Below the pieces are notes generated by a model, which was not told the DNA's origin, made no database searches, and worked only from the letters and a program-made list of their open reading frames with translations. A stretch of 64,000 bases of DNA from Streptomyces sp. Root431 (lineage in GTDB: Bacteria; Actinomycetota; Actinomycetes; Streptomycetales; Streptomycetaceae). The position numbers and the translations under genes were made by a program. Numbering within the stretch: position 1 is the first letter of the stretch; every line of letters starts with the position of its first letter. Positions 50,845-59,300 of this stretch are shown here, one piece after another. Where the stretch lies: positions 432,240-496,239 of the forward strand of contig NZ_LMEI01000011.1 in the NCBI RefSeq assembly GCF_001426585.1. Reading direction: 5' to 3'.

Positions 50845-51488
50845 TGGACGACGGCCGGCCAGGCATAGGGCCCGCGCGGACCCCGGGGGTACGGGCGGGA
50901 CGTCCCGCGCCCGCGGGACCGGGCGAGCCCGGCGGCCTGAGCGGACCGGCGGAGCACGGCGGACCGGCGGCGCCCGTCGGTCCGCCGTCGCCGGGCGCCC
51001 GGCCGGGGACGGCCGCCGCGCGGGTCGTGGGAGGCACGGCGGGACCGGAAGTCCCCACCGTGCCGCGCCCGCGGCGGGCGTCTCTTTCGGAGAGCCGCCC
51101 GCATCCGACCGGCGGCGGGGTCGTTGGCACGTACGTGCACCCATACGACCCTTTCCTCCAGCCGCATCCGAGCCAGATCCCCGCCATGCGCCCGGCGCAG
51201 GACGGATCGGCGGGCCAGTCGGCCACGCCGATCTACGACGCCCTGTTCTCGGAGTTCCGCCGGTCGTTCCGCACGCTGCCGGGTGACCGCAGCGGCGAGG
51301 AGGACGTGGTCTTCCGGGCCTTCGGCACGACCGCGAGCACGGGTCTGTACGGAAACGGCCAGGGATACGGGGCCGGCCAGGGATACGGCGGCGGGCAGCG
51401 GTACACCTCCGCGTATCCCCCGGTGTGGCCCGCGCAGCAGCACCACACCCCGGCGGCGCTCCCGCCGGGTCCCCGCCGGGGCTTCTGA
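50844..51488 (+). CDS. Disordered proline/glycine-rich protein, unknown function
   Basis: A 214-residue protein coupled to the preceding gene by one base. The first ~95 residues are almost all Pro, Gly, Ala and Arg and look disordered. A short conserved-looking core (YVHPYDPFLQPHPSQI and IYDALFSEFRRSFRTLPGDR) is near 97-150, followed by GYGAGQGYGGGQRY repeats. No catalytic or binding motif was recognised. The real start could lie further in, for example before GTYVHPYDPF, since the N-terminal part is weakly protein-like. A 20-bp stem terminator follows. Confidence 0.6.
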   Translation: MDDGRPGIGPARTPGVRAGRPAPAGPGEPGGLSGPAEHGGPAAPVGPPSPGARPGTAAARVVGGTAGPEVPTVPRPRRASLSESRPHPTGGGVVGTYVHPYDPFLQPHPSQIPAMRPAQDGSAGQSATPIYDALFSEFRRSFRTLPGDRSGEEDVVFRAFGTTASTGLYGNGQGYGAGQGYGGGQRYTSAYPPVWPAQQHHTPAALPPGPRRGF

Positions 51489-51517
51489 GGACGGCGGACA
51501 CCGCAGCGGACACCTGT

Positions 51518-51564
51518 GACACGGCCGAGGGCCGGGGCTCGTCGCCCCGGCCCTCGGCCGTGTC
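51518..51564. terminator. Strong bidirectional terminator hairpin
   Basis: A perfect 20-bp stem starting GACACGGCCGAGGGCCGGGG, with a 7-nt loop, lies between the convergent unknown operon and der. Confidence 0.9.
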
Positions 51565-51579
51565 GTACCGCGCTGCCGA

Positions 51580-53028
51580 CTACTTCTTGCGGCCGCGCTT
51601 CTCGCGCACGCGCACCGAGATGTGGATCGGGGTGCCGTCGAAGCCGAACTCCTCGCGCAGACGGCGCTCGATGAAGCGCCGGTAGCCGGCCTCCAGGAAG
51701 CCCGAGGCGAAGAGCACGAAGCGCGGCGGCTTGGTGCCGGCCTGCGTGCCGAAGAGGATGCGGGGCTGCTTGCCGCCGCGGATCGGGTGCGGGTGGGCCG
51801 CGACGATCTCACCGAGGAAGGCGTTGAGCCGGCCGGTGGGGACGCGGGTCTCCCAGCCGGCGAGGGCGGTCTCGATGGCCGGGACCAGCTTCTCCATGTG
51901 GCGGCCGGTCTTGGCGGAGACGTTGACCCGCGGCGCCCACTCGACCTGCTGCATCTCGGTCTCGATCTCGCGCTCGAGGTAGTAGCGGCGCTCCTCGTCG
52001 AGCTCGTCCCACTTGTTGTAGGCGATGACGATGGCGCGGCCCGACTCGACCGCCATCGTGATGATGCGCTGGTCCTGGACCGAGATCTTGTCGGTGGTGT
52101 CGATGAGGATGACGGCCACCTCCGCCTTCTCGATGGCGGCGGCGGTCCGCAGGGAGGCGTAGTAGTCCGCGCCCGACTGGAGGTGGACCTTCTTGCGGAT
52201 GCCCGCGGTGTCGACGAACTTCCACGTCACGCCGCCGAGCTCGATGAGCTCGTCGACCGGGTCGCGGGTGGTGCCGGCCAGCTCGTTGACGACCACGCGG
52301 TCCTCGTTCGCCACCTTGTTGAGCAGCGAGGACTTGCCGACGTTCGGACGGCCGATGAGGGCGATGCGGCGCGGGCCGCCGACGGCGTTGCCGAAGCGCT
52401 GCTCGGGGGCCTCGGGCAGCTTCTTCAGGACCTCGTCGAGGAGGTCGCCGGTGCCGCGGCCGTGCAGCGAGGAGACGGGGAACGGCTCGCCGAGGCCCAG
52501 GGACCAGAGCGTGGCGGCGTCGGCCTCGCCGGACTGGCCGTCGACCTTGTTGGCGGCGAGGACGACCGGCTTGCCGGCGCGGCGGAGCAGCTTGACGACG
52601 GCTTCGTCGGTGTCGGTGGCGCCGACGGTGGCGTCCACGACGAAGAGGCAGGCGTCGGCGGCCTCGATGGCGAACTCGGCCTGGGCGGCGACGGAGGCGT
52701 CGATGCCGAGGACGTCCTGCTCCCAGCCGCCGGTGTCGACGACCTTGAAGCGGCGGCCGGCCCATTCGGCCTCGTACGTGACGCGGTCGCGGGTGACGCC
52801 CGGCTTGTCCTCGACGACGGCCTCGCGGCGACCGATGATGCGGTTCACCAGGGTCGACTTGCCGACGTTCGGGCGGCCGACGACGGCGAGGACGGGGAGG
52901 GGGCCGTGGCCGGCCTCCTCGATCGCGCCCTCGACCTCTTCGGCGTCGAAGCCTTCTTCCGAGGCGAGCTCCATGAACTCCGCGTACTCGGCGTCGCCAA
53001 GTGCCCCGTGGTCGTGCTGGTCGTTCAT
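51580..53028 (-). CDS. der: Ribosome biogenesis GTPase Der (EngA)
   Basis: A 482-residue tandem-GTPase protein. Two G domains carry GRPNVGKS (near 51 and 226), switch regions PGVTRDR and AGTTRDP, DTGGW and DTAGI, and the base-specificity motifs NKVD and NKWD. The KH-like C-terminal domain ends HISVRVREKRGRKK. Der binds the 50S subunit during assembly and is essential in bacteria. A ~45-residue acidic N-terminal extension (NDQHDHGALGDAEYAEFME...) is typical of actinobacteria. It follows plsC-like and cmk genes on the same strand with a 70-bp gap. Confidence 0.97.
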   Translation of the reverse strand: MNDQHDHGALGDAEYAEFMELASEEGFDAEEVEGAIEEAGHGPLPVLAVVGRPNVGKSTLVNRIIGRREAVVEDKPGVTRDRVTYEAEWAGRRFKVVDTGGWEQDVLGIDASVAAQAEFAIEAADACLFVVDATVGATDTDEAVVKLLRRAGKPVVLAANKVDGQSGEADAATLWSLGLGEPFPVSSLHGRGTGDLLDEVLKKLPEAPEQRFGNAVGGPRRIALIGRPNVGKSSLLNKVANEDRVVVNELAGTTRDPVDELIELGGVTWKFVDTAGIRKKVHLQSGADYYASLRTAAAIEKAEVAVILIDTTDKISVQDQRIITMAVESGRAIVIAYNKWDELDEERRYYLEREIETEMQQVEWAPRVNVSAKTGRHMEKLVPAIETALAGWETRVPTGRLNAFLGEIVAAHPHPIRGGKQPRILFGTQAGTKPPRFVLFASGFLEAGYRRFIERRLREEFGFDGTPIHISVRVREKRGRKK

Positions 53029-53098
53029 GAAGTCCGTTCCTTGATCATTCGTGGTCGGTGGGTCCCCGAGCCGCGGGGCCCACTACTGAAAGTCTCGC

Positions 53099-53743
53099 TC
53101 AGCGCCCGGTGAGGCGCCTGGCGTTTTCCAGGTGAGCGGTGAGCTGCCCCTGGATCCGTACGGTGGCCTCGTCGAGCGCCTTGCGGGTGCGCCGGCCGGA
53201 GCCGTCCCCCGCTTCGAAGGCGTCGCCGAAGACGACGTCGACACGGCCGCGCAGCGGCGGCAGCGCCTTGATCAACCGTCCGCGGCGCTCGGTGCTTCCC
53301 AGGACGGCGACCGGGACGATCGGCGCGCCGCTGCGGACGGCGAAGTAGGCGAGGCCGGCGCGCAGCGAGGCGAAGTCGCCCTCGCCGCGGGTGCCCTCGG
53401 GGAAGATCCCGAGGACGCCGCCCTGCTCCAGGACGCCCAGGGCGTTGCCTATCGCGTTCCGGTCGGTGCTGTCGCGGTCGACCTTGACCTGCCCGATGCC
53501 CTCCAGGAAGGGCCCGAGGGGCCCGACGAAGGCTTCCTTCTTGATGAGGAAGTGCACCGGGCGGGGTGCGGTGCCCATGAGCATGGGGCCGTCGATGTTG
53601 TGCGCGTGGTTGACGGCGAGGATGGCGGGGCCGGAGGCCGGCACCCGCCAGGCGCCGAGGACGCGCGGCTTCCAGAAGCCGTACATCAGGCCGATGCCGA
53701 TGCGGCGACCGACGACGGCGCCCTTCGCGGAGGGCAGGGTCAC
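53099..53743 (-). CDS. 1-acyl-sn-glycerol-3-phosphate acyltransferase (PlsC-like)
   Basis: A 214-residue acyltransferase. The catalytic H-x4-D motif is in VNHAHNIDGP (near residue 45), the glycerol-phosphate-binding FPEGTRG near 115, and the block PIVPVAVLGS near 142. It transfers an acyl chain to lysophosphatidate or a related acceptor at the membrane. The GTG start overlaps the cmk stop (GTGA), so cmk and this gene are coupled; cmk-plsC-der is a recurrent actinobacterial order. The acceptor specificity of this copy versus other PlsC paralogs is unknown. Confidence 0.9.
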   Translation of the reverse strand: MTLPSAKGAVVGRRIGIGLMYGFWKPRVLGAWRVPASGPAILAVNHAHNIDGPMLMGTAPRPVHFLIKKEAFVGPLGPFLEGIGQVKVDRDSTDRNAIGNALGVLEQGGVLGIFPEGTRGEGDFASLRAGLAYFAVRSGAPIVPVAVLGSTERRGRLIKALPPLRGRVDVVFGDAFEAGDGSGRRTRKALDEATVRIQGQLTAHLENARRLTGR

Positions 53744-54414
53744 TTGGCGCCCGCCCTCTTCTCCTCCACCAGGGTGACGACGCACTCGATGACCTGGTCC
53801 AGGGTGAGGTCGGTGGTGTCGACCTCGACGGCGTCGCCGGCCTTCGCGAGCGGGGAGGTCTTGCGGCTGGAGTCGGCCGCGTCCCGCTTGATCAGGGCTT
53901 CCTTCGTCGCGTGCACGTCGGCGCCCTTGAGCTCGCCGGAGCGGCGGGCGGCACGGGCCTCGGGCGAGGCGGTGAGGAAGATCTTCAGGTCGGCGTCCGG
54001 CAGGACGGTGGTACCGATGTCCCGGCCCTCGACGACGATGCCGTGCTCGGCGCCCTTCGCGATGGACCGCTGGAGCTCGGTGATGAGCGCCCGCACCTCC
54101 GGGACGGCGCTGACGGCGCTGACCTTGGAGGTGACCTCTTCGGTACGGATGGGGCCGGCCGCGTCGGCACCGTCGACGGTGATCGTGGGGCGGCTCGGGT
54201 CGGTGCCGGAGACGATGACCGGCTTGGCGGCGGCGTTGGCGACGGCCTCGGCGTCGGTCACGTCGACGCCGTTGCTGATCATCCACCAGGTGATCGCCCG
54301 GTACTGGGCGCCGGTGTCGAGGTAGCTCAGCCCCAGCTTGGCGGCGACCGCCTTGGAGGTGCTCGACTTGCCCGTGCCGGACGGCCCGTCGATGGCGACG
54401 ATCACGGATTCCAC
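53740..54414 (-). CDS. cmk: Cytidylate kinase
   Basis: A 224-residue (d)CMP kinase. The P-loop is GPSGTGKSS near residue 10, the CMP-binding region YLDTGAQYRAITW near 32, and VVEGRDIGTTVLPDADLKIFLTA near 125, with the arginine-rich lid RAARRSGELKG. It phosphorylates CMP and dCMP with ATP. GTG 54414 has AAGGTG at proper distance and gives the usual family length; the longer open frame adds 26 codons without support. First gene of the cmk-plsC pair, downstream of tyrA across a terminator. Confidence 0.96.
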   Translation of the reverse strand: MESVIVAIDGPSGTGKSSTSKAVAAKLGLSYLDTGAQYRAITWWMISNGVDVTDAEAVANAAAKPVIVSGTDPSRPTITVDGADAAGPIRTEEVTSKVSAVSAVPEVRALITELQRSIAKGAEHGIVVEGRDIGTTVLPDADLKIFLTASPEARAARRSGELKGADVHATKEALIKRDAADSSRKTSPLAKAGDAVEVDTTDLTLDQVIECVVTLVEEKRAGAK

Positions 54415-54519
54415 GGTGGGAACACCTTCCTGGGGGAGCGATAGGGCCTCGGCGGAGATGCAAGGGGCCCCCACAAGGTTACCGAGTCCCACGCACCCGT
54501 TCGGCCCAGCCCGTGCCGG

Positions 54520-54557
54520 ACCTCCTGCGGGGCCCTGACGAGGCCCCCGCAGGAGGT
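54520..54557. terminator. Terminator hairpin downstream of tyrA
   Basis: ACCTCCTGCGGGGCC pairs with GGCC-C-CCGCAGGAGGT over a short loop, with one bulged C. It closes the aroH-tyrA transcript before cmk. Confidence 0.75.
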
Positions 54558-54603
54558 GCTCGGCGGGCGCCCGTCGGCTCGTCCGCGGCCCCCGTCGGCT
54601 CCG

Positions 54604-55692
54604 TCAGCCGGTCCGCAGCGCCCAGCCGCGTTCCTGGAGGGCCGCGCCCAGGGCCGGGGCGGCCGCGGGGTCGACCATGAGCTGGACCAGGCCGGCCTGC
54701 TGCCCGGTCGCGTGCTCGATGCGGACGTCCTCGATGTTGACGCCCGCGCGGCCCGCGTCGGCGAAGATCCGGGCCAGCTCGCCCGGCTGGTCGCTGATGA
54801 GGACGGCGACGGTCTCGTAGGCCGTGGGGGCGGCGCCGTGCTTGCCGGGGACGCGGGAGCGGCCGGCGTTCCCGCGGCGCAGGACGTCCTCGACGCCCGA
54901 GGCGCCGTCCCGGCGCTTGTCCTCGTCGGCGGACTGCAGGGAGCGCAGGGCGCGGACCGTCTCGTCGAGGTCGGCGGCGACGCCGGAGAGGACGTCGGCG
55001 ACGGGGCCCGGGTTGGCGGAGAGGATCTCGACCCACATGCGCGGGTCGGAGGCGGCGATCCGCGTGACGTCGCGGATGCCCTGCCCGCAGAGGCGTACGG
55101 CCGACTCGTCGGCCTCCTCCAGGCGGGCGGCGACCATCGACGACACCAGCTGCGGGGTGTGGGAGACGAGGGCGACGGCCCGGTCGTGGGCGTCGGCGTC
55201 CATGACGACGGGCACGGCGCGGCAGAGGGCGACGAGCTCCAGGGCGAGGTTCAGGACCTCGGTGTCGGTGTCCCGGGTCGGCGTGAGGACCCACGGCCGC
55301 CCCTCGAAGAGGTCGGCGGTCGCCGCGAGGGGGCCCGAGCGCTCCTTGCCGGACATCGGGTGCGAACCGATGTACGCGGTGAGGTCGAGGCCCAGCGCCT
55401 CCAGCTCCCGCTTCGGGCCGCCCTTGACGCTCGCCACGTCGAGGTAGCCGCGGGCGAGTCCGGCGGACATCGCCTCGGCGAGGGTCGCGGCCACGTGCGC
55501 CGGGGGTACGGCGACGATCGCGAGGTCCACGCGGCCCTCGGGCGCCTCGTCGGTGCCCGCGCCGAGCGCGGCGGCCGTCCGGGCGCGCGCCGGGTCGTGG
55601 TCGCGGAGGTGGACCGTGACGCCCCGGCCCGCCAGGGCGATCGCGGCGGAGGTGCCGATCAGTCCGGTGCCGATCACGAGCGCTGTTCTCAC
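54604..55692 (-). CDS. tyrA: Prephenate dehydrogenase with C-terminal ACT domain
   Basis: A 362-residue NAD(P)-dependent enzyme of tyrosine synthesis. The dinucleotide motif is VIGTGLIGTSAA at residue 6. The catalytic segment has IGSHPMSGKERSGP near 110, with the conserved histidine, and HDRAVALVSHTPQLVSS near 168. A C-terminal ACT-like domain (about 290-355, VAVLISDQPGELARIFADAG) should mediate feedback by tyrosine. The ATG overlaps the aroH stop (ATGA), so chorismate mutase and prephenate dehydrogenase are made together, a direct two-step path from chorismate to 4-hydroxyphenylpyruvate. Confidence 0.96.
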   Translation of the reverse strand: MRTALVIGTGLIGTSAAIALAGRGVTVHLRDHDPARARTAAALGAGTDEAPEGRVDLAIVAVPPAHVAATLAEAMSAGLARGYLDVASVKGGPKRELEALGLDLTAYIGSHPMSGKERSGPLAATADLFEGRPWVLTPTRDTDTEVLNLALELVALCRAVPVVMDADAHDRAVALVSHTPQLVSSMVAARLEEADESAVRLCGQGIRDVTRIAASDPRMWVEILSANPGPVADVLSGVAADLDETVRALRSLQSADEDKRRDGASGVEDVLRRGNAGRSRVPGKHGAAPTAYETVAVLISDQPGELARIFADAGRAGVNIEDVRIEHATGQQAGLVQLMVDPAAAPALGAALQERGWALRTG

Positions 55693-56051
55693 TGGGCGAT
55701 GTCCTTGCGCAGGGCGGCCGCGGCACCGAGGTAGACGTGCGCGATCCGGGACTTGGGCAGATCGGTCTCGACGTGGGCGAGGAGCCGGACGACCCTCGGC
55801 ATCGCGCCCTCTATGTCGAGCTCCTGGGCGCAGATGAGGGGTACGTCGACGATCCCGATCCCCCTGGCCGCGGCGGCGGGGAAGTCGCTGTGCAGGTCCG
55901 GCGTGGCCGTGAACCAGATGCTGATGAGGTCGTCGGCGGTGAGGTCGTTGCGCGCGAGGACGGTGGTGAGCAGCTCCTCGACCTGCTCGCGCATGTGTCC
56001 GGCCTCGTCCCGCTCCAGCTGGACGGCGCCTCGGACCGCTCGTACCGCCAC
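55689..56051 (-). CDS. aroH: Chorismate mutase, AroH (monofunctional)
   Basis: A 120-residue chorismate mutase of the B. subtilis AroH class (pseudo-alpha/beta barrel trimer). Markers are VRAVRGAVQLERDEAGHM at the N-terminus with the active-site arginine, the ISIWFTATPDLHSDFPA core, and RVVRLLAHVET near 90. It converts chorismate to prephenate, feeding tyrA directly downstream. GTG 56051 is chosen because AAGGAG lies six bases upstream and the length matches the family; the open frame extends eight codons further. First gene of the aroH-tyrA operon. Confidence 0.95.
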   Translation of the reverse strand: MAVRAVRGAVQLERDEAGHMREQVEELLTTVLARNDLTADDLISIWFTATPDLHSDFPAAAARGIGIVDVPLICAQELDIEGAMPRVVRLLAHVETDLPKSRIAHVYLGAAAALRKDIAQ

Positions 56052-56117
56052 GTCGTGCTCCTTCGCCTGCGTCAAGTGCTCCGTTCAGCCTAGTCAGCGG
56101 TGGGGCGGGTGCGTCGC

Positions 56118-56150
56118 GGCGCCCGCCTTCCGAGACGGAGGGCGGGCGCC
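56118..56150 (-). terminator. Terminator hairpin downstream of the YidB-like gene
   Basis: A 15-bp stem with one mismatch (GGCGCCCGCCTTCCG and partner) around a 3-nt loop begins 11 bases after the YidB-like stop on the minus strand. Confidence 0.75.
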
Positions 56151-56160
56151 GGGACGGGCC

Positions 56161-56586
56161 CTACAGCTGCTGCCGGCGGATGATGTCCTCCAGGGAGCCC
56201 TGGGGCACCGAGCCGGCCGGGGTGAGCTTGTCGACGGCCTGGGGCAGGGACTGGGCGATCCGGTCGGCGGCCTCCTGCGGGCTGACGCCGGCGTCCTGGG
56301 CGACCTTCTGGAGGGTGTCGTCCGGGAGGGCGTCGGCGATCTGGGCGCCGCTGACGGGCTTGTTCTCGCCGGTGCCGACCCAGGACTGGGCCTGGTCGAC
56401 GAGACCGGACTTGGTGAGCATGTCGAGGAGTCCGCCGAGCGGGTTCGCGCCGTCGGCGCCGCCGCTCTTGGCGCCGCCGAGGGCGCCGAGCAGGGAGCCG
56501 AGGATGCCGCCCGCGCCGCCGCTACCGCCCTGGCCGCCGCCTCCGAGGAGGCTACCGAGGAGACTGCCGAGGTCGTTTCCCGCCAT
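56161..56586 (-). CDS. YidB/DUF937-family protein
   Basis: A 141-residue protein. The N-terminal ~50 residues are Gly/Leu/Ser repeats (LGSLLGSLLGGGGQGG, ILGSLLGALGGAKSGG), followed by the family core LLDMLTKSGLVDQAQSWVGTGENKPVSG (in parts) and the C-terminal helix pair DALPDDTLQKVAQDAGVS and EAADRIAQSLPQAVDKLTP. YidB-type proteins are widespread and uncharacterised. ATG 56586 is preceded by AAAGGCAG. It is a single transcription unit with its own terminator. Confidence 0.85.
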   Translation of the reverse strand: MAGNDLGSLLGSLLGGGGQGGSGGAGGILGSLLGALGGAKSGGADGANPLGGLLDMLTKSGLVDQAQSWVGTGENKPVSGAQIADALPDDTLQKVAQDAGVSPQEAADRIAQSLPQAVDKLTPAGSVPQGSLEDIIRRQQL

Positions 56587-56684
56587 CGTTCTGCCTTTCG
56601 TCCGGTTCGAAACACGAACAATCTCACCCATAGCACCCTGTTCCGCCACTCGGTGTACACACCGGACGCGGTAGAACAGTCGGC

Positions 56685-57029
56685 ATGCTGCTGCACGTCG
56701 TACCGCTGGCCGACTGGTCCGCCGACCCCGCCGATCCGACCGCCCCCTACGCCCCGGCGTCGCTCGCCGCCGAGGGCTTCGTCCACTGCTCGGCCGACGA
56801 GCCCGCGGCCCTCGCGATCGCCGACGGCCCCTACCGGGCCGTGCCCGGCCCGCTCCTGGTCCTCGTGATCGACGAGTCCCTGCTCGGCGGCGAGGTCCGC
56901 TGGGAGGGCTCGGCGGGCCGGCTCTTCCCGCACGTCTACGGACCGATCGAGCGGGCGGCGGTGACGGCGGTCCTGGAGGTCCGCCGGGACGCGGACGGCC
57001 GTGCGAGGGAGCTGACGCCCCGTCCGTAG
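56685..57029 (+). CDS. DUF952 family protein
   Basis: A 114-residue protein with the compact DUF952 pattern: LHVVPLADW at the start, FVHCSADEPAALAIAD near 32, LLVLVIDESLLGGEVRWEG near 58, and FPHVYGPIERAAVTAV near 86. The family is distantly related to glutathione-S-transferase-like or ADP-ribosyltransferase-like small enzymes, and function is not known. TAGAAC seven bases before the ATG (56672-56677) and no Shine-Dalgarno suggest a leaderless mRNA. It is divergent from the YidB-like gene and 44 bp ahead of the Rieske gene. Confidence 0.85.
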   Translation: MLLHVVPLADWSADPADPTAPYAPASLAAEGFVHCSADEPAALAIADGPYRAVPGPLLVLVIDESLLGGEVRWEGSAGRLFPHVYGPIERAAVTAVLEVRRDADGRARELTPRP

Positions 57030-57073
57030 GCGTGTTGCGGGACCGCTGGCCGCGGCGCCGCCAAGCTGGCGCC

Positions 57074-57559
57074 ATGACTCCACGCGCCACGAACCGCCGT
57101 ACCGTCCTGTTCGCCGCCGCGGCCCTGACGACGGGCTGCGGCTCGGACGGCGGGGGTGACGGCGGTACGACCACCAGCGCCCCGGCCACTCCCGGCACGT
57201 CGGCCGCGCCCAGCACCCCCGCGACATCCGCCGCGCCCGAGTCGCCCGCCGCGTCGGCCACGACGACCGGTGCTCCCGCTCTGGCCAGGACCTCCGAGAT
57301 CCCGGTCGGCGGCGGCACGGTCTTCAAGGAGCAGAAGGTGGTCGTCACCCAGCCCGCGGCCGGGGAGTTCAAGGCCTTCTCCGCGATCTGCACCCACCAG
57401 GGCTGCCTGGTGAACAAGGTCGCGGACGGCACCATCGACTGTCCCTGCCACGGCTCCAAGTACCGCATCGCCGACGGCTCGGTGGTGGCGGGCCCGGCTC
57501 CCCGCCCGCTCCCGGCCGAGCAGATTAATGTCTCGGAGGGATCGATCACCCTCGCGTAA
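57074..57559 (+). CDS. Rieske [2Fe-2S] Tat-exported lipoprotein
   Basis: A 161-residue protein. The N-terminus combines a twin-arginine motif (NRRTVLF) with a lipobox-like TTGCG, implying folded export and lipid anchoring. A Thr/Ala/Pro/Ser-rich linker (about 28-75) leads to a Rieske domain with CTHQGC and CPCHGSKY, giving the two Cys and two His cluster ligands. Similar small Rieske lipoproteins are common in Streptomyces; they may pass electrons to an extracytoplasmic partner, which is unknown. It sits 10 bp before the nucleotidyltransferase gene, whose own leaderless promoter overlaps this stop codon. Confidence 0.9.
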   Translation: MTPRATNRRTVLFAAAALTTGCGSDGGGDGGTTTSAPATPGTSAAPSTPATSAAPESPAASATTTGAPALARTSEIPVGGGTVFKEQKVVVTQPAAGEFKAFSAICTHQGCLVNKVADGTIDCPCHGSKYRIADGSVVAGPAPRPLPAEQINVSEGSITLA

Positions 57560-57562
57560 CCT
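57557..57562 (+). promoter_or_regulatory. -10 element of a leaderless promoter overlapping the Rieske stop codon
   Basis: TAACCT lies six bases before the ATG at 57569 and includes the TAA stop of the Rieske gene. No Shine-Dalgarno precedes the ATG. Confidence 0.45.
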
Positions 57563-57568
57563 CTCGCC

Positions 57569-58246
57569 ATGACTCCGGACGAGCTGGTGCGCGATCACAC
57601 GATCTACTCCTGCGTGATGGGCTCGCGCGCCTTCGGACTGGCGACCGAGGGCAGCGACACCGACGTGCGGGGCGTCTATCTCGCCCCGACGCCGCTCTTC
57701 TGGCGGTTCGACAAGCCCCCGGCCCATGTGGAGGGCCCCGGCGAGGACCAGTTCAGCTGGGAGCTGGAACGCTTCTGCGAGCTGGCCCTGCGCAACAACC
57801 CGAACGTCCTGGAGTGCCTGCACTCCCCCGTCGTCGAGCACCTCGACGACATGGGCCGCGAACTCCTCGCCCTGCGCGGGGCCTTCCTGTCCCGGCAGTC
57901 CCACCGGACCTTCGTCCGCTACGCCGGCGGCCAGCGCCGGAAGCTGGACGCGGACGTCCGCCAGGTCGGGCAACCGCGCTGGAAGCACGCGATGCACCTC
58001 GTGCGGCTGCTGACGAGCTGCCGCGACCTGCTCCGCACGGGCGAGCTCCGCGTCGACGTCGGCGAGGAGCGCGACCGCCTCCTCGCCGTCAAGCGGGGCG
58101 AGGTGCCGTGGCAGGAGGTCGAGTCCTGGATGAACCGCCTCCAGGACGAGGCGGACCGCGCCCACGACACGAGCCCGCTCCCCGCCGCCCCGGACCACGC
58201 CCGCGTCCAGGACTTCCTGATCCGCGCCCGCCGCGCGTCCCTCTGA
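57569..58246 (+). CDS. Predicted nucleotidyltransferase (COG3541 type)
   Basis: A 225-residue protein of the DNA polymerase beta-like nucleotidyltransferase superfamily. The G-S-x-A-F-G-L ... D-x-D motif is intact: MGSRAFGLATEGSDTDVRGVYL at about 17-38. A helical C-terminal part has FVRYAGGQRRKL and KHAMHLVRLLTSCRDLL. Members of COG3541 are found in bacteria and phages; the substrate to which a nucleotide is added is unknown, with RNA and protein both proposed. It is convergent with the ADP-ribosylglycohydrolase gene (22 bp between stops), a neighbourhood concerned with nucleotides and NAD. Confidence 0.85.
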   Translation: MTPDELVRDHTIYSCVMGSRAFGLATEGSDTDVRGVYLAPTPLFWRFDKPPAHVEGPGEDQFSWELERFCELALRNNPNVLECLHSPVVEHLDDMGRELLALRGAFLSRQSHRTFVRYAGGQRRKLDADVRQVGQPRWKHAMHLVRLLTSCRDLLRTGELRVDVGEERDRLLAVKRGEVPWQEVESWMNRLQDEADRAHDTSPLPAAPDHARVQDFLIRARRASL

Positions 58247-58268
58247 CGCCCCGGGCCCCGCGCCCCGC

Positions 58269-59300
58269 TCAGACGTCCCAGAGCGCCCCGAACGTCAGCA
58301 GGTCGCTCCGGTACTCGACGCGCTCCGCCCACTCCTTCGGCCAGGCGTCCGCGCCCAGGTGCGCCCCGGCGAAGGCGCCCGCGAGGGCGGCGATCGAGTC
58401 GGAGTCGCCGCGCGTGCAGGCCGCCCGGCGCAGGGCCGTGACGGGCTCGCCGGGGAAGAGCAGGAAGCAGAGCAGGCCGGTCGCGAAGGCCTCCTCGGCG
58501 ATCCAGCCGTCGCCGGTGTACTCACAGGGGTCGAGCTCCGGGTCCGCCGTGCGCTGGACGGCGTCCAGACGCTCCAGGACGGCCAGGCACTCGTCCCAGC
58601 CGCGCCGGACGAAGGACAGCGCGGAGGGGTCCTGGGAGCGGGTCCACAGGTCGCCGAGCCAGTGCTCGTGGTAGCGGTCGCGGTTCTCGTACGCGTACGA
58701 GCGCAGCTGTCCGACCAGGCCGGCCGGGTCCACGCCCTGGGCGAGGAGGTACACGGCGCGGGCGGTGAGGTCGGAGGCGGCGAGTGCCGTGGGGTGGCCG
58801 TGGGTGAGGGCCGACTGGAGCTGGGCGGCGCCCGCGCGCTGCTCCTCGCTCAGCCCGGGGACGAGGCCGATCGGCGCGACCCGCATGTTGGCGCCGCAGC
58901 CCTTGGAGCCGATCTGGCTGGCGTCCTGCCAGGGCCGGTCGCCGTCGAGGAGCATGCAGGCGCGCAGGCAGGTGTTGCCGGGGGCCCGGTTGTTCTCCGG
59001 GGAGTGGTACCAGGAGACGAACTCGTCCCGGACCGGCCGGACGAGGCGCAGCGGGGCGAGCACGCCCCGGTCCATGGCCGTGCGGATGCCCCGGGCGAGG
59101 GCGAGGGTCATCTGGGTGTCGTCGGTGACGTACGCCGTCCCCCGGGCGAGCGGGAGCGGCATCTCCCGCCAGGGGCCGACCGAGGCGAGGATCGCCGGCA
59201 CGTCCTTGAACTCGGTCGGGAAGCCCAGGGCGTCGCCGAGCGCGAGGCCGACGAGGGATCCGGTCGCGGCCTGCTTCACCGCGGTGCGGGTCGGGGTCAT
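58269..59300 (-). CDS. ADP-ribosylglycohydrolase family protein
   Basis: A 343-residue ADP-ribosyl hydrolase (ARH/DraG type). N-terminal GSLVGLALGDALGFPTEF, the di-metal aspartates in YVTDDTQMTLALARGI near 60, and the C-terminal CTRGDSDSIAALAGAFAGAHLG with the other Mg-binding aspartates are all present. It should remove ADP-ribose from proteins, nucleic acids or other acceptors. It is the last gene of a tightly coupled operon (ATGA overlap) after the Nudix and NadR-like genes, so released ADP-ribose could be recycled by the same operon. Confidence 0.93.
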   Translation of the reverse strand: MTPTRTAVKQAATGSLVGLALGDALGFPTEFKDVPAILASVGPWREMPLPLARGTAYVTDDTQMTLALARGIRTAMDRGVLAPLRLVRPVRDEFVSWYHSPENNRAPGNTCLRACMLLDGDRPWQDASQIGSKGCGANMRVAPIGLVPGLSEEQRAGAAQLQSALTHGHPTALAASDLTARAVYLLAQGVDPAGLVGQLRSYAYENRDRYHEHWLGDLWTRSQDPSALSFVRRGWDECLAVLERLDAVQRTADPELDPCEYTGDGWIAEEAFATGLLCFLLFPGEPVTALRRAACTRGDSDSIAALAGAFAGAHLGADAWPKEWAERVEYRSDLLTFGALWDV

